NCBI GenBank assembly: GCA_964019135.1 | Contig: OZ025248.1 | Coordinates: 32,109,670-32,173,669 of the forward strand | DNA: 64,000 nt | Source of the DNA: Arenicola marina | Lineage: Eukaryota; Annelida; Polychaeta; Arenicolidae | Direction of reading: 5' to 3' | Shown: piece after piece, positions 56,001-63,894 of the stretch | Layout of the letters: each line of letters starts with the position of its first letter | Position numbering within the stretch: position 1 is the stretch's first letter | The notes under the pieces: generated by a model | What the model was told of the DNA's origin: nothing | Seen by the model: only the letters and a program-made list of their open reading frames with translations | Databases searched by the model: none | Position numbers and translations under genes: made by a program

Positions 56001-58184
56001 TACTTTCCGAAGACAGACTGAAAAAATGAGAGTAAAATCGGTTGCGTCACTGGTTGTGAATGTGTTCTTGCAAAGGAAATGCGAAGGCCGTTCGTTCCCC
56101 GCTGGTCCTTCCATAGTCCAGCTATACCATCAATCATTTGTTTTAAGTATTATTGACAACATCGCAATGAGAGTTTCGCCGTCACCAATGCCCGTAGTCT
56201 GCGCGTCATGAAACTTGTTCATACCACCTGGTCCCGTTTTATCATGGAAGTGTCTTTGCCTCATCTACCGAGTATTCGTCATACCGAAGGTCTCAGTGAG
56301 TTTGTAAGTCGTGAACGCGGGAAGGGAGTAATGAATGACAAAGTTGTTTGTACGATGATCCTCAATTTTTATACCTTTGCTAGATGTTAATGTTATTCCT
56401 TTGTGTGGTTGTTGTGTCTTAGCTTGGGCAGTTACGTCGTTCACATTTTAGGAATTTGAAAAGTAAAAGTTTAGTTCTCCTTGGCACCTAATATGTATTA
56501 GTACATTTAGAAGACTTTTTTGTTCCTACAAAACGAAAAGCCTCACCATTGATATTTAAAAAAAATCAATACTTGAAACTACACAATACATTTGCAGAAC
56601 CTATTTATTGTATAAAGTTAAAGTTGCATGTGGAGTTCTTTCCCGCCAAAACTAAGCCTAGGCGAAATTTATATCAAAATTTGCAGAAAACTCGATTGTT
56701 TCATTTTATAAATTCAGAAACCTGATAAACATCGCCGTTTCGGCTGTGGTGTGGCAAACGTGTCTATCTCGCGACACCACAGAACTCGGTCGCGGCACTG
56801 CTACTTATACCAAAGCATCGCGAAGCACACAAACTGATGACGTTTACCACTAAAATGAAAACTTGTGGTAAATTGATATCACGGACAAGGCTAAGAGACA
56901 CTATTTGGCAGTCTGGTATGGGTGAAGTATAGATAAAAGAAGTCTTGAATGATTCAAGGACTGATTCTTATATGTATTTTGACCTCATTAGTTTTGGCGG
57001 GAAAGAGCTCGACATGCAACTTTAATTTGCGATGTCCCGCTTTTGGGCAATAAGCACCAGGTTTGTATTGATATGTACCTGTTGTCAGTTGTATGATAAT
57101 AAAGGGAGTGCTGTTTTTTTTACATGTGCGTTCTAGTCCGTACCCCCTTGTCGTGCGTATTTACACTTGGTGTACACTATCTGTTGCGTGGAGTCTGCCT
57201 CTTTCCTATGGTATGTTCGGATATTGTTAGTGTGTACCTATAATTACACAATACACACGATAATACAAACTGCACAAAACCACTGATTTAATCCATAAAA
57301 CCGCGGAGTGTCACTTTCGCATGAAATAGGTCTCCCCTTGGGGATCGATTTCTTGATATCTTCACGAGGATGGACTTGATTACCTACATCGCTCTCAAAA
57401 TTTATTCCATCAATAACATAACTATACATTTACGGGCATCCCTTTTCACTCTTGACACCCTGCAATCTGTAAATCCAATGTTAAAAGCATTGATCCAAAG
57501 ACTGAACAAACAAGCCCTTCCGAGTACCATTTAAAACTTGTTTCATTCCTTTTTTCCATCTAGTCCGAACCAACGAGAGCCAGTTATCCTCCGCCTTGCT
57601 ACATCGAATACACTTTTTACTGCCGGCTATCGAATGGTTTGTGGTTAAATATAAATGTTGGGGAAGCTGGAATATTACTGAGACAAGATTTAAGACCTTC
57701 ACAATGGTTGCTAGTTGAACACTTTTACGATAGGGCCTATTCATTTCGAAGCCGAACGCGGCAGAAACCACGTTAAACGATAGTGCGTTCTGGTGGAGGA
57801 ATCGCCTTTTCGTAACCAGTTCCAAAGTCTGCCATCTACGCATAAGTGACTCAATGGCTTGGCACGATGAGGGCAGCATTGTATTTTACGGTACAATGAA
57901 AGAAAAGAATCGTCATCCCTCCATTGAAATGCTCTAAATGTCTAAAACAAATTGTGATATCTTCAGCGCAAGACAAACAGAAGAAACCAACCAAGAAAAA
58001 GAAGAAATCTCAGAAGAAACAGACCGTTGACCTTTCTAGCATGGAAGAGATGAAGGTCGTGACACCGGAAGGTCAAGGTCTTAATGCTAACGACTTGGTT
58101 ATGATGGAGGGATCATTCCAGAACGCTCCGCAAAGTGGAGAGGAGGAAAATGCTGAATCAGCGACAGACCGAGAAGAGTTATGA
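36075..58184 (+). CDS. CRELD: CRELD protein, soluble ER-retained isoform (alternative last exon)
   Basis: Shares exons 1-13 with the membrane isoform and replaces the last exon with 57967-58184, giving 521 aa. The acceptor TGATATCTTCAG sits before the exon, and its phase equals that of the 55684 acceptor, so either can follow the exon 13 donor at 54741. The 72-residue tail is Lys-rich, then acidic, has no membrane segment and ends ATDREEL. REEL is a KDEL-type retrieval signal, comparable to the REDL end of vertebrate CRELD2. Drosophila and C. elegans CRELD genes are known to make membrane and soluble isoforms by splicing. Choice of tail probably depends on polyadenylation after the first last exon or on skipping it; transcripts are needed to prove use. 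Confidence 0.82.
39510..40518. repeat. 28-bp minisatellite, left part (CRELD intron 7)
   Basis: About 36 units of TGATTATCATTGCTCACGTGTCGCTATG with variants. Most units contain CACGTG, and a subset has GACGTG. A retrotransposon splits the array after GTGATTAT; it resumes at 50187. Confidence 0.95.
40519..41741 (-). repeat. 3' LTR
   Basis: 1223 bases, TGTAACGGGTTTTCGC to GTATTCCTTACA on the plus strand. It differs from the other LTR by a missing T in AAAAGC(T)GAACG near 41603. A TTCCAC-rich stretch occurs at 41185-41270. The small ORFs at 40515-40721 and 41287-41595 are LTR translations repeated in the other LTR. Confidence 0.97.
41742..41754 (-). promoter_or_regulatory. Polypurine tract
   Basis: On the element strand AGGAAGGGGGTGA ends directly at the 3' LTR. 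This is the expected primer for plus-strand DNA synthesis. Confidence 0.85.
41866..42900 (-). CDS. Retrotransposon third ORF: two C2H2 fingers, Ala/Thr/Val repeat, coiled coil
   Basis: A 344-aa ORF between pol and the polypurine tract, where some elements carry env. It has no signal peptide or membrane segment. Two C2H2-like fingers lie at about residues 11-70: CGLC with 12 residues to HIYKHH, and CTLC with 12 residues to H then H after 6. Residues about 160-290 are a repeat of 9-residue-like units (AETAAVATT, VESAAVATV). The last 40 residues (ILQGLCRAITEQSDVMRELS and on) form a likely amphipathic helix or coiled coil. It starts 35 bases after the pol stop in a different frame and is much richer in GC than pol. 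The function is unknown; nucleic-acid binding and oligomerisation are inferences. Confidence 0.82.
   Translation of the reverse strand: MASTLRGRAYRCGLCENVVGEKFRVTAHIYKHHVTLERAPFYCTLCLFRCERKRDLTRHLRGFAPHQHRMRQLQLSGAQEQRYLRQSSQPHLLDETELVQLSRAASQDLWRSRQRASGAYDPGSPVSCPVYHPTPLESDGLDSVTDQPFGFGLPEELLSATPIALDSSFDFGELLGETAGAVATAVATVESAAVATTAETAGAVATVESAAVATVEPVTVARTAETAAVATTAETAGAVATAVSAAVATVVSAAVAAMEPATVATTAETAAVATTAETAAEMTAVTTTDAGGLYSFGEGTTVSGDAALILQGLCRAITEQSDVMRELSASVRELTQVMLAKVNQ
42935..47089 (-). CDS. pol: Pol polyprotein (protease, reverse transcriptase, RNase H, integrase)
   Basis: The frame is open from 47089 to the stop at 42935. There is no ATG near its start (a TTG at 46951 is the nominal start of the conserved part), so translation most likely comes by -1 frameshift from gag. 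Numbering from 46951: protease motif DTGATRT near residue 25; RT with FDLTSGYYQVP and the YLDDVIVF active site near 485; RNase H with LDTDASDVAIGG near 630; an HHCC integrase zinc site (HESILAGH ... CDSC) at about 965-1010; and an integrase core with TDILGPL, HSDQGRNYES and NGQVERFN supplying D, D and E. No stop or frameshift interrupts it. Confidence 0.96.
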   Translation of the reverse strand, partial: AFKPDRAHPAGQRVSSIPDGHKQIGSKASKSKSKAGGVRINTVKRKLPIYHGIYVAGSVQNVDLYFTADTGATRTILASKVYHSMAAAERPELTPSGCLKGAGGNPLKELGKGIFKIEVGPLSLEKELIVAEIEDDGLLGVDILQQDAGGPADLMLSEGIIKLCGKDIPCIQVLPKAVRKVSSADGYQIPPFSEALLDCYVAREVRDDILPNLDMIIEPTSHFKATYPLIMADTLVDIRYDATVKVRVINPTSKEVLVKQNAVLGQAYAIKESPQVLFDVEDIRDANNYDLVRRIAPVEQRIENQKLDPTRRSYAKKDKDIPEHLQAMCEEASNSKSPEQVMAIKSMLTQYEDVFSKDDTDLGLTTLTEHVIDTGDARPVKQAPRRVPLAFEGEEKEAIMTLQKQKVIRPSTSPWASPLVLVRKKNGKVRPCVDYRRLNQVTKPDAYAIPRTQTCLDAVAGSVLFSTFDLTSGYYQVPVKEDDIHKTAFTSKYGLFEFTAMPFGLSNSPGSFQRVMEMALRGLQWVTCLIYLDDVIVFSSTFEEHIQRVEKVFDRLRYANFKLKAEKCHLFQEEVEFLGHVVSARGLSPTLHNITKILNFPVPTNVSEVRQIVGMGSYYRRFVKDFAEITRPLVDLTKKDVAFKWTSKCQKALQTLKLALTGPEVMAYPQNEGEYILDTDASDVAIGGVLSQVQNGQERVIAYASRALNRAERNYCVTDRELLALRYFVEYFRHYLLGRHFLVRTDHQALIWLFSLKEPKNRIARWLEILSVYDFAVQYRPGKKHGNADFMSRCPNPKDCQCPDVDSLEELKCGPCKKCKKRASEMRSEFPVTAVVKRVSSSQTEGGLVYKKCNAMWLLLLTWLGFIVKFTHKVTNKEISQEWYWPCSWPIKVTSTILEAITRSVKTRAASKQEIAGTPWVPWIGTYSLTELAEMQRKDVHIGPVVAWVLEGNKPSGRDIASLSPETRHYWSLWDALEIKDGVLFKKFVRKDGSASYYQFMVPKVMQKEILSQMHESILAGHLGRKKTKEKILQRFYWYELNQSVVEWILRCDSCAANKPPTKMPRAPLGQMKTGAPLDRLATDILGPLPLTPRGNRYILVVTDHFTRWVEIFAVPDQTAHTCALKILNEVITRYGCPLDIHSDQGRNYESHVFKELCNLLEVRKTRTSPRNPKGNGQVERFNRTLIRMIKAYLKGEQTDWDLYLGCLAAAYRASKNQSTGLTPNMLMLGREVRLPCEVVFGSTTSDTGMVASYGEYIELLKSKLQRAHEVARKHLAVTAKRQKAFYDTKTNLYEYRAGVPVWCLNEQRRKDICPKLQPAYVGPYLVIKKLTDQTYLIQKNEQGAKSVINHNKLKPYTGEYLPGWFAGEGVYPLIGRSEDDLLI
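47045..47086 (-). promoter_or_regulatory. Programmed -1 frameshift site with stem or pseudoknot
   Basis: On the element strand gag reads CAT TTA AAC, containing the slippery heptamer T TTA AAC (47086-47080). Pol opens in the -1 frame just upstream, after a TGA at 47092-47090, and the gag stop follows at 47049-47047. Eight bases after the heptamer, GCTCACCC (47071-47064) can pair with GGGTAAGC (47052-47045) with one mismatch. The 11-base loop contains GGCCA, which can pair with TGGCC at 47033-47029, a possible H-type pseudoknot. Confidence 0.75.
47047..48840 (-). CDS. gag: Gag polyprotein
   Basis: 597 aa. Starts MVKNKGKSKSKAK after a short leader of about 100 bases from the primer site. The central region (about residues 270-450) is a retrotransposon-type capsid (KLPNYTGKESWKVWFNRFIE; QPGESIEDYAADLKRLYDKA). 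A CCHC zinc knuckle CYTCGGEGHFARNC lies near residue 545. Ends QQANG. It overlaps pol by about 40 bases in another frame. Intact. Confidence 0.95.
   Translation of the reverse strand: MVKNKGKSKSKAKVAEPATVITSGGTKAVDLDKMDVEHAHGDSTQSYLRGGGSISKSNTDNSCRWKVPMNFSELANFLSFCGKFKDDVAGLSQILEPLKSLLQEKGEFIWNDTTQCTFEEIVGSLAKVIPWQMPDAISKECDMHEVGSSQSKATVSHGNKGHPVGEPNRCTVDNGIVTTVKAAVQGALKEMWPGHMPGGRSAVSESFHCQGQRSNDRARGSYQEREGRRSTSKGALRRNYTDSSSSLSDSSSIESDSEVSIPTSRVIRDSNRFHGNVKLPNYTGKESWKVWFNRFIEIADRHDWGEEQKLDELLPRLQGGAGDFVFGQLPRRARSSFRSLVNELDSRYRVVETTKDYSVQFSRRSQQPGESIEDYAADLKRLYDKAFLNRDVQTRREDLLRRFLDGLKDDRASFQVEYIKDPKNIDDAVFEVVNLMETKRRAGREIVTNGEPTSSLRYLSYGDADTNEFEEGQSEGRARRAPIKPTCVANDKVPTISELESNVPGQVRNQALEKQIVELQKRLAELERNNKSKQTPFSPWAKQDRKCYTCGGEGHFARNCLEQGASGKRKDAYGANVKRNVGDEHLNRTGLTQQANG
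48944..48957 (-). promoter_or_regulatory. Primer binding site, tRNA-Leu type
   Basis: On the element strand TGGTGTCAGAAGTG begins 5 bases after the 5' LTR. It is complementary to the CCA-tailed 3' end of a eukaryotic tRNA-Leu (...CACTTCTGACACCA); the match ends after 14 bases. Confidence 0.8.
48963..50186 (-). repeat. 5' LTR
   Basis: 1224 bases, same ends as the 3' LTR and identical to it apart from one inserted T near 50047, as judged by eye. The ORFs at 48872-49165 and 49731-50039 are LTR translations. Confidence 0.97.
50187..51297. repeat. 28-bp minisatellite, right part (CRELD intron 7)
   Basis: About 40 further units of the CACGTG/GACGTG array, running to within 15 bases of the CRELD exon 8 acceptor (exon starts 51313). 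The acceptor has only a weak pyrimidine tract (CACCTTGATTGCAG), so array sequence probably supplies the branch-point region. Confidence 0.95.
52975..53710. repeat. 21-bp minisatellite (CRELD intron 11)
   Basis: Units of CTACAGTTTCTGCTACAGTAA, with interspersed longer variants containing TTTTAAACTGCTACCG. Because 21 is a multiple of 3 the ORFs show a 7-residue repeat (CYSNYSF), but this lies between exons 11 and 12 and is noncoding. Confidence 0.92.
54105..54240 (+). repeat. tRNA-derived SINE candidate
   Basis: A-box-like TAGCCAAGCGGC and B-box-like AATTCGAGCCCC are spaced as in a shortened tRNA. Intronic in CRELD, just upstream of exon 12. Confidence 0.35.
54440..54545 (+). repeat. tRNA-derived SINE candidate
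   Basis: A-box-like TAGCGCAATAGA and B-box AGGTTCGAATCGAGG lie about 35 bases apart. Intronic, between CRELD exons 12 and 13. Confidence 0.42.
56621..57022. mobile_element. TA-flanked MITE in the CRELD 3' region
   Basis: A 402-base element flanked by TA (56619-56620, 57023-57024), with inverted ends AAGTTGCATGTGGAGTTCTT and AAGTTGCATGTCGAGCTCTT continuing CCCGCCAAAACTAA (about 36 bases). It lies between the membrane-isoform stop and its probable poly(A) signal, so it would be part of that 3' UTR. Confidence 0.8.
57098..57103 (+). terminator. Probable poly(A) signal of the membrane CRELD isoform
   Basis: AATAAA followed by GGGAGTGCTGTTTTTTTT, a GU/U-rich downstream element. It lies 1.1 kb after the stop at 56000 and upstream of the alternative last exon. 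Confidence 0.5.
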
Positions 58185-58364
58185 CCTAGATGATCTCATT
58201 AGCATTCTCTCCTGGAGATCACTCATTAACCTCAATGACCGTGGTGCCTTAACGGGCTATATTAATAGTCTATCATTCCTACCACATGCGGTCCTTCATA
58301 CTCACGTCATCTCCGAGGTGAAGTTAACTATCATTATTGCTAGATATATATCTCTATATGTTAG

Positions 58365-58760
58365 TCGGGCATACATGTCAGGATACATGTAGTGCGTTAT
58401 AATTGTAGTTATTACTTATCAAGTCATTGTAAGTGTCCTACTGTTCGCTTAGGCAATTCCTAGTTAATTACAATCTGGTTGTATGCTGGATCTAGTTAAG
58501 CAATCTAGATATTCATTCTGGTGAAGGCTATTATATACATGGTGAATTTAAGGACTATTACAGCTGGATGTCTTTGTGTGTCACTTGTGCACACATGGCA
58601 GGATACATGTAGTGCGTGACAACTGTATTGAGTACTTATCAATTCATTGAACGTGTCCTACTTCACTTAAGCAATTTATAGTTAACTTCAATCTAATTGG
58701 ATGTAGTTAAGCCATCCAGATGTACATTTTGATGAGTGAGATGGCTAACAAATGGTCAAT
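58365..58760. repeat. Tandem duplication, two copies of about 200 bp
   Basis: 58365-58545 and 58588-58755 share GGATACATGTAGTGCGT, ACTTATCAA, GTGTCCTACT and TAGTTAAGC in the same order at reduced identity. It lies just after the soluble CRELD stop. Noncoding. Confidence 0.65.
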
Positions 58761-59079
58761 TTAGCCCCTTCGACGGGGACTGACACTCGTGTCACACTAT
58801 CTGATCTGGAGAGTTTGTCCCGATATAGGCCACAATGTTATGTTTTGCGATGCCATATCATTTCATATATCTTAAGTGTACGACATTCGTTCAGCGTTAA
58901 TGCACGTTGATTTAAAGGCTTAAACAAATGATGTTCTCTGTATGTGGTTCTCCAGTGGTAGATGCATCAAATATCATTTCTGTTTTGTTAAGAGCGTAAC
59001 TGTATCATAACCCCTCAAGGCATATGTGCCATTAGCCCCAGAGGATTCTGTGTCATCTGTCTTGCCAAGTCCTTGCAGG

Positions 59080-59660
59080 TTTCTATAAAGTTCTTGCAAG
59101 TTTCTTTGCCGGGAGTCCTTGCAGGTTTCTATGCCGGGAGTCCTTGCAAGTGTCTATGCCGGGAGTCCTTGCAAGTGTCTATGCCAGGAGGCCTTGCAGG
59201 TTTCTATGCCAGGAGTCCTTGCAGATTTCTATGAAGTCCTTGCAGGTTTCTATGAAAACCTTGCAGGTTTCTATGCAAAGAGTCCTTGCAAGTTTCTATG
59301 CCGGGAGTCCTTGCAAGTTTCTATGCCGGGAGTCCTTGCAAGTTTCTATGCCAGGAGGCCTTGCAGGTTTCTATGCCAGGAGTGCTTGCAGGTTTCTATG
59401 AAGTGCTTGCAGGTTTCTATGAAGACCTTGCAGGTTTCTATGCCAGGAGTCCTTGCAAGTTTCTATGCCGGGAGTCCTTGCAAGTTTCTATGCCAGGAAG
59501 CCTTGCAGGTTTCTATGCCAGGAGTCCTTGCAGATTTCTATGAAGTCCTTGCAGGTTTCTATGAAGACCTTGCAGGTTTCTATGCCAGGAGTCCTTGCAA
59601 GTTTCTATGCCGGGAGTCCTTGCAAGTTTCTATGCCAGGAGTCCTTGCAGGATTTTCTAC
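59080..59660. repeat. 25-bp minisatellite (GAGTCCTTGCAAGTTTCTATGCCGG)
   Basis: About 24 units of 25 bases plus shorter variants with GAAGTCCTTGCAGG. Units lack stops in the forward frames, giving ORFs up to 208 aa with no gene context. They are treated as noncoding, possibly within a long 3' UTR of the soluble CRELD isoform. Confidence 0.92.
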
Positions 59661-60162
59661 CATGACTCCTTGCCGCTTATTATGCCATATGTCTCTTTGC
59701 AGGTCCTTTGCAGGGTTCTGTGCCCTCAATCCTTACTTGCCATGAGTATTTGTAATATTCCATCAGTCTTGCAACTTTGTGTGCCATCAATTCTTGTCAT
59801 ACGCTTTTGATATATTCTGTGCGTGTAGTATGCTTCACCAGGAGTCCTTGCAGGATCCTGCCCTCACTGTTCATGAGCATTTACCACACTGAGCTGAACC
59901 CTTGCAAAACGACCCTGGGTTTATAGCGAAATTTCCGTTATATGCGAATTATTGTCGTTGTACGTTTGCTGTTGAAAACGTGTTCTTTCGTGCTTGCCTT
60001 CAACATTTAATATATCAGTGTCAATAGACCAAGCATTTGCATTAAACCCAGTCTTCATCTCCTGTAGATCATCTGGTACATTTGTCGTAACATTATTATA
60101 CCATTACGAACGAGATCTTAGCCAGACCGAAGCTGAAGAATTGTTTTAACTAACTAATGGGG

Positions 60163-60390
60163 CATCCCGATAGCTCAGTGGGTTTGAGCGGCACGTGGAT
60201 CGGTGGTTCGACCCCCGCTGTGGTCATGTCTGTGTGATCGAGCTAGGATAAAGTTCCCATGTCTTTCTTCGCAAAAACTATGGAGTTACCCCGGGGAGAT
60301 GGCTACACTCTTCCCTTCCTTCTCCCACTGACGCGACATGACCAAAATTGGTTAAAGCGAATGTCGTCGGACATATTCCTCACTTAGCAC
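60163..60390 (+). mobile_element. tRNA-derived SINE, copy 2
   Basis: Starts CATCCCGATAGCTCAGTGGG (A box), then CACGTGGATCGGTGGTTCGA (B box), CGCTGTGGTCATGTC, GGATAAAGTTCCCATGT and TTACCCCGGGGAGATGGCT. Same order as 15156-15350, but about 30 bases of the anticodon region are missing here. The tail may extend to about 60390. Confidence 0.78.
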
Positions 60391-60674
60391 GACACATAAT
60401 GGAAACCTATGAAACCAAATGGTTACATGCGGGCCCCTCAACGATTTACTGCAAACCGATGGCATAATGGTGGCTTGATCGAGACATCAATGTATGTCTA
60501 TATGAACTGAGATAGGTAGAAAACTGTTGTTTGAAATATGAATTTATGGTCATACATGTAAGTGAGATGCTGTCATGAGAACCCAAGAATATAAGTACAG
60601 TACAGTACAGAATACAAGTTTCATTATCGTTTCCTCGTTGTTTTTTCAGCATGGTTGCACTGCTGTTTGTCTTC

Positions 60675-60680
60675 AATAAA
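60675..60680 (+). terminator. Possible distal poly(A) signal
   Basis: AATAAA in CTTCAATAAAGCGTGAGTC. It is the clearest plus-strand signal noted after the alternative CRELD exon, but 2.5 kb from the stop, so the assignment is weak. Confidence 0.25.
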
Positions 60681-60956
60681 GCGTGAGTCTATCTTGTGAT
60701 ACTCATCTTTTGCGTTCACTTTTATTTTGTATCCAACAAGTTTTCTCCTCGACTTGACCAGCACATTAACTCGTTCGACTGAATATTGGCGAAGATTGAA
60801 GAAACCGACTTACACAGATTGAACGCAGACTTCATATGAAACACCATTTTATTTTGAAAGTAACTATTCAATGCAAACTATTCGATATTCCTTCTAACAC
60901 TACACGAGAAAAACACCCCGGAGAGTAATTCGGTATAGAAGAAGTCTCTCTCCCCC

Positions 60957-61152
60957 TCTCCCCCACCCGCCTCCTCACCGGCTACCATGGTTCTTGCCAG
61001 ATAAAGCATACGCAAGTCCCCCTCCCCATCCTCACGGGCTGCTACCCCCATGGCTCCTGCCAGATGCATATACGCTAGTCACACCACCCCCCTCCCCATC
61101 CTCAAGGGCTGCCACCCCACGGCTCTTGCCAGATGAAGGATACGCTATCTAA
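60957..61152. repeat. About 60-bp tandem repeat, three copies
   Basis: Three diverged copies of a unit with CTCCCCATCCTCA, GGGCTGC, ACC, a CATGGCTC-like stretch and TTGCCAGAT. Noncoding. Confidence 0.65.
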
Positions 61153-63453
61153 CGTTTGTACTGACGTCATTGTGGCTGTTCACCTTGACCTGAATGTCGT
61201 TTGAAGAGCAGTTTAAGTCCAACATTCATACTTTCTAAGCTTAGCGTTGAAATCAGACCGAAATCACATAACGGTTGATTGTTGAATTGACGTAAGACCA
61301 TACAATACAGACATACAATTTTCAGCACTAAATTTCACTTGGTGGTCTGAATTTAATAACCCACCCCCATCACCAAGTTTGGCATTTACAGTGGTACTTT
61401 GAACAACATGATATGGCGACGAACGCGGCTGTGGCAACACAACAACATTGAAATGTGATGGGCTCTTGGGATGCGTTTGAATGAAGGAATGAAGGCAAAA
61501 ATATATTATAAGGCATTTATTGATCGATCCAAGGGGGAGATGATTGAAACCCCCCTGCCCCACAAGGACTGTTAAAGTGAAAAATTATGCAACAATCCTT
61601 TTTTTACAACAAAGTCAAGGTGTGGACCCCCCCGGTCATTTCCACCCCCACGGCTGGCTAGTTTTGCAGTGAACCCCCCTGCCCCTTTTCAAATTCCTAG
61701 ATCCGCCCCTTGTTTTCACGAAGCACTGGTTGTGCAATCAGTACAGTCATATGACACAATTATTCTGATCCTTCTAAATATATTGACCCACTAGTTAACA
61801 TATGACGCCGCACCCCTCGCTGAGTACTGGCCGGTCATCAGGTCATTCCCGAAGAACACCTGCTGACGAGACAGACCTCACGAGATGAAAATCGCCACAT
61901 GACTATTAGCGTAATGACCTCCCGACACCGATGGTCCTCGCTCCTGGCTGATGGTGTCGGCGACGGTGGTGGTGGTAATGGTGGCGATATATATGGCGAA
62001 CCGTCATCAGATACGGCGTTCGTGTCGCTGGCCCTGTAAGCTGACCTCTCCACCCACCCCGCTCCCCCCACACACCCGGTGGCGTCTTGCTCTAAGTCAC
62101 AGTACGAATGATCGTCTGCCGAGATTAGCAAACAGGCGGGAAGGGGTCACGGATATGACATCGCATAAATCAAACTGACAGCTTTATTTTTCACATTAAC
62201 TCTTGCCTGTGTATATGTATTCAACTCAGGGTCAACAGATCTAAAATCCAGTTCCTTGAAAAACAGGTGCACGAACGGGAAATTGTTGTGAAATGAAGTG
62301 ACTTCATATGTACATAGCGTAAGCGTTGAAAAAGAGCTGGCCGGGGAACACAACCATGAGTGACATATGCGAACGATTCATTACAAAAAGGGGGTTCTTG
62401 ATGTTTATTGTCAGTTTCTAATAATAATGATAATAATAGTCCGGGGTAAGCATGCATGTGTCCCTTAGAAATACAATTTATCACAATTGCAAGCAGACAT
62501 TCTTGTGGGTGCCTCCGTTTTCTTTTAAAAATGGGGGGGGGGGGGGGGGGTGGGAGCACCCAAACTCTGATCCGTTTTGGGAGGGGGCGGGGGGTGTCTG
62601 AAAATATAGATAGTCAATATAAATCTCTTACCATCAACCTCTCTGTCCGTGAGAAATCGTTGTCCACGGTTGATATCCAGGGAACCTTAGAAGCAAAACT
62701 TAACGAAGTGCCCGAATTATAGGACGTGCAGTGTGGTCGGGGTTGAGCGTGATTGTGTAGTGGGTATTGTAGGGGTCCGCCCCGGGGTGGGGTTGGGTGG
62801 TGGGGCGGAACGGGGTAATGAGGGGGTGGCCGTGGGTCATATGGAGGGATGGGGTTGGGGGACTATGAACGCGGGGGGTGGGGGGGGGGGTGTCGAGTTC
62901 ACATGAAGGGGAGGCCATTGCTGGTTTCAACAGCCAAGATTCCTAATATTCGATGAATACCTCGGCAAATTCGCTGCGGTGCCATTTGATCAATACCCCC
63001 ATTACTCCCCACGCCCACTCTCCACCACCCCACATCCACCTCCCCTATCCTTTCAAACAGCGATATAAAGGCAAGAATACGATATTCGCTCACCAATCAT
63101 CCCCGGTTTGTTGAAGAGGGACGCGGTAAGTGAAGTCGCTGTATATAGGATCACACTGTGCATTATAAGTAAGGGAACTTGGACATGACTAAAATCAAGA
63201 TGGTCGTGTGTGACCAAATTAAGTGAGTATTATCATGTTTTCAGCTATTATTGTACCTTATTGTATCGTTATAAGTATGAGCTTTTTAGATTGATATATG
63301 TGGGCTATGAAGGGATACAACTCGACGTATGAACGTGTCGAGTTGCACAAAGTTGCATTGGATACCACGATTAGATAAAATCAAATGTTTGTACTCAATC
63401 AAGATATTATTCATATATATTAAACATATAGCTCAAGAAATCAGAAATACTCT
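61153..63453. other. Intergenic with G-rich tracts and a MITE remnant
   Basis: No gene is seen. At about 61665-61715 a C-rich end with TTCCTAGATCCGCCCCTTG matches the inverse of the GGGGCGGATCC MITE terminus. G runs lie at about 62533-62552 and 62875-62891. ORFs on both strands are short and featureless. Confidence 0.45.
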
Positions 63454-63894
63454 CTCACACAATGTGTACTGTCGGCCAACTTGGTAAACTCGTCGTTAAC
63501 TGAACTTTATCTCTGGTGTTCACCAACACTTTACCAAACAGGCTTTCTGCCAGACGTTTAACGGGCTTTCCGTCAGACGTTAATATACCAACAGTGCGAG
63601 TTAGCGTGGCGTTAGTTACATTTATCGGCCCGACATTTAGCTGTAGCAGCCCGTCAATTTTCATTATCTCGGCGAGGCCGCATAATGAAAATGAAAGACT
63701 GCTACAGGTTGATGAAGGGCCAATAAAATGTCTAACGCCATGCAAACTCGCGCTATTACAATTATTACGAGTTTACCTTACATATATCCTGGGCGTTAAC
63801 ATGTCTCCTTGCTTCTTTGGTTTAATGGGTCCATTCGCATACAACGTTCGAAGTAAAATGTTTAGCGCTTGCAAGCCCTGTCACATTGTGTGAG
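63454..63894. other. 440-bp imperfect palindrome (foldback)
   Basis: The ends are exact inverted 13-mers, CTCACACAATGTG (63454-63466) and CACATTGTGTGAG (63882-63894). Near the centre a longer inverted stretch (GTGGCGTTAG, TGTAGCAG, CATTTTCATTAT facing ATAATGAAAAT, CTGCTACA, CTAACGCCA) folds around a loop of about 14 bases at 63673-63686. The outer arms are diverged. ORFs on both strands here (96 and 125 aa) are arm translations. Confidence 0.65.

Noticed and set aside
59119..59745. 208-aa ORF with repeated QVSMPGVLASFYA-like units
   Set aside because: A translation of the 25-base minisatellite, open in more than one frame, without gene context.
15156..60390. tRNA-like sequences (15.2, 20.5, 54.1, 54.5 and 60.2 kb) as tRNA genes
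   Set aside because: Acceptor and anticodon stems are absent or broken, and two share a non-tRNA body, so they are SINE heads.
63455..63893. ORFs of 96 and 125 aa on opposite strands near the window end
   Set aside because: Both are translations of an imperfect palindrome.
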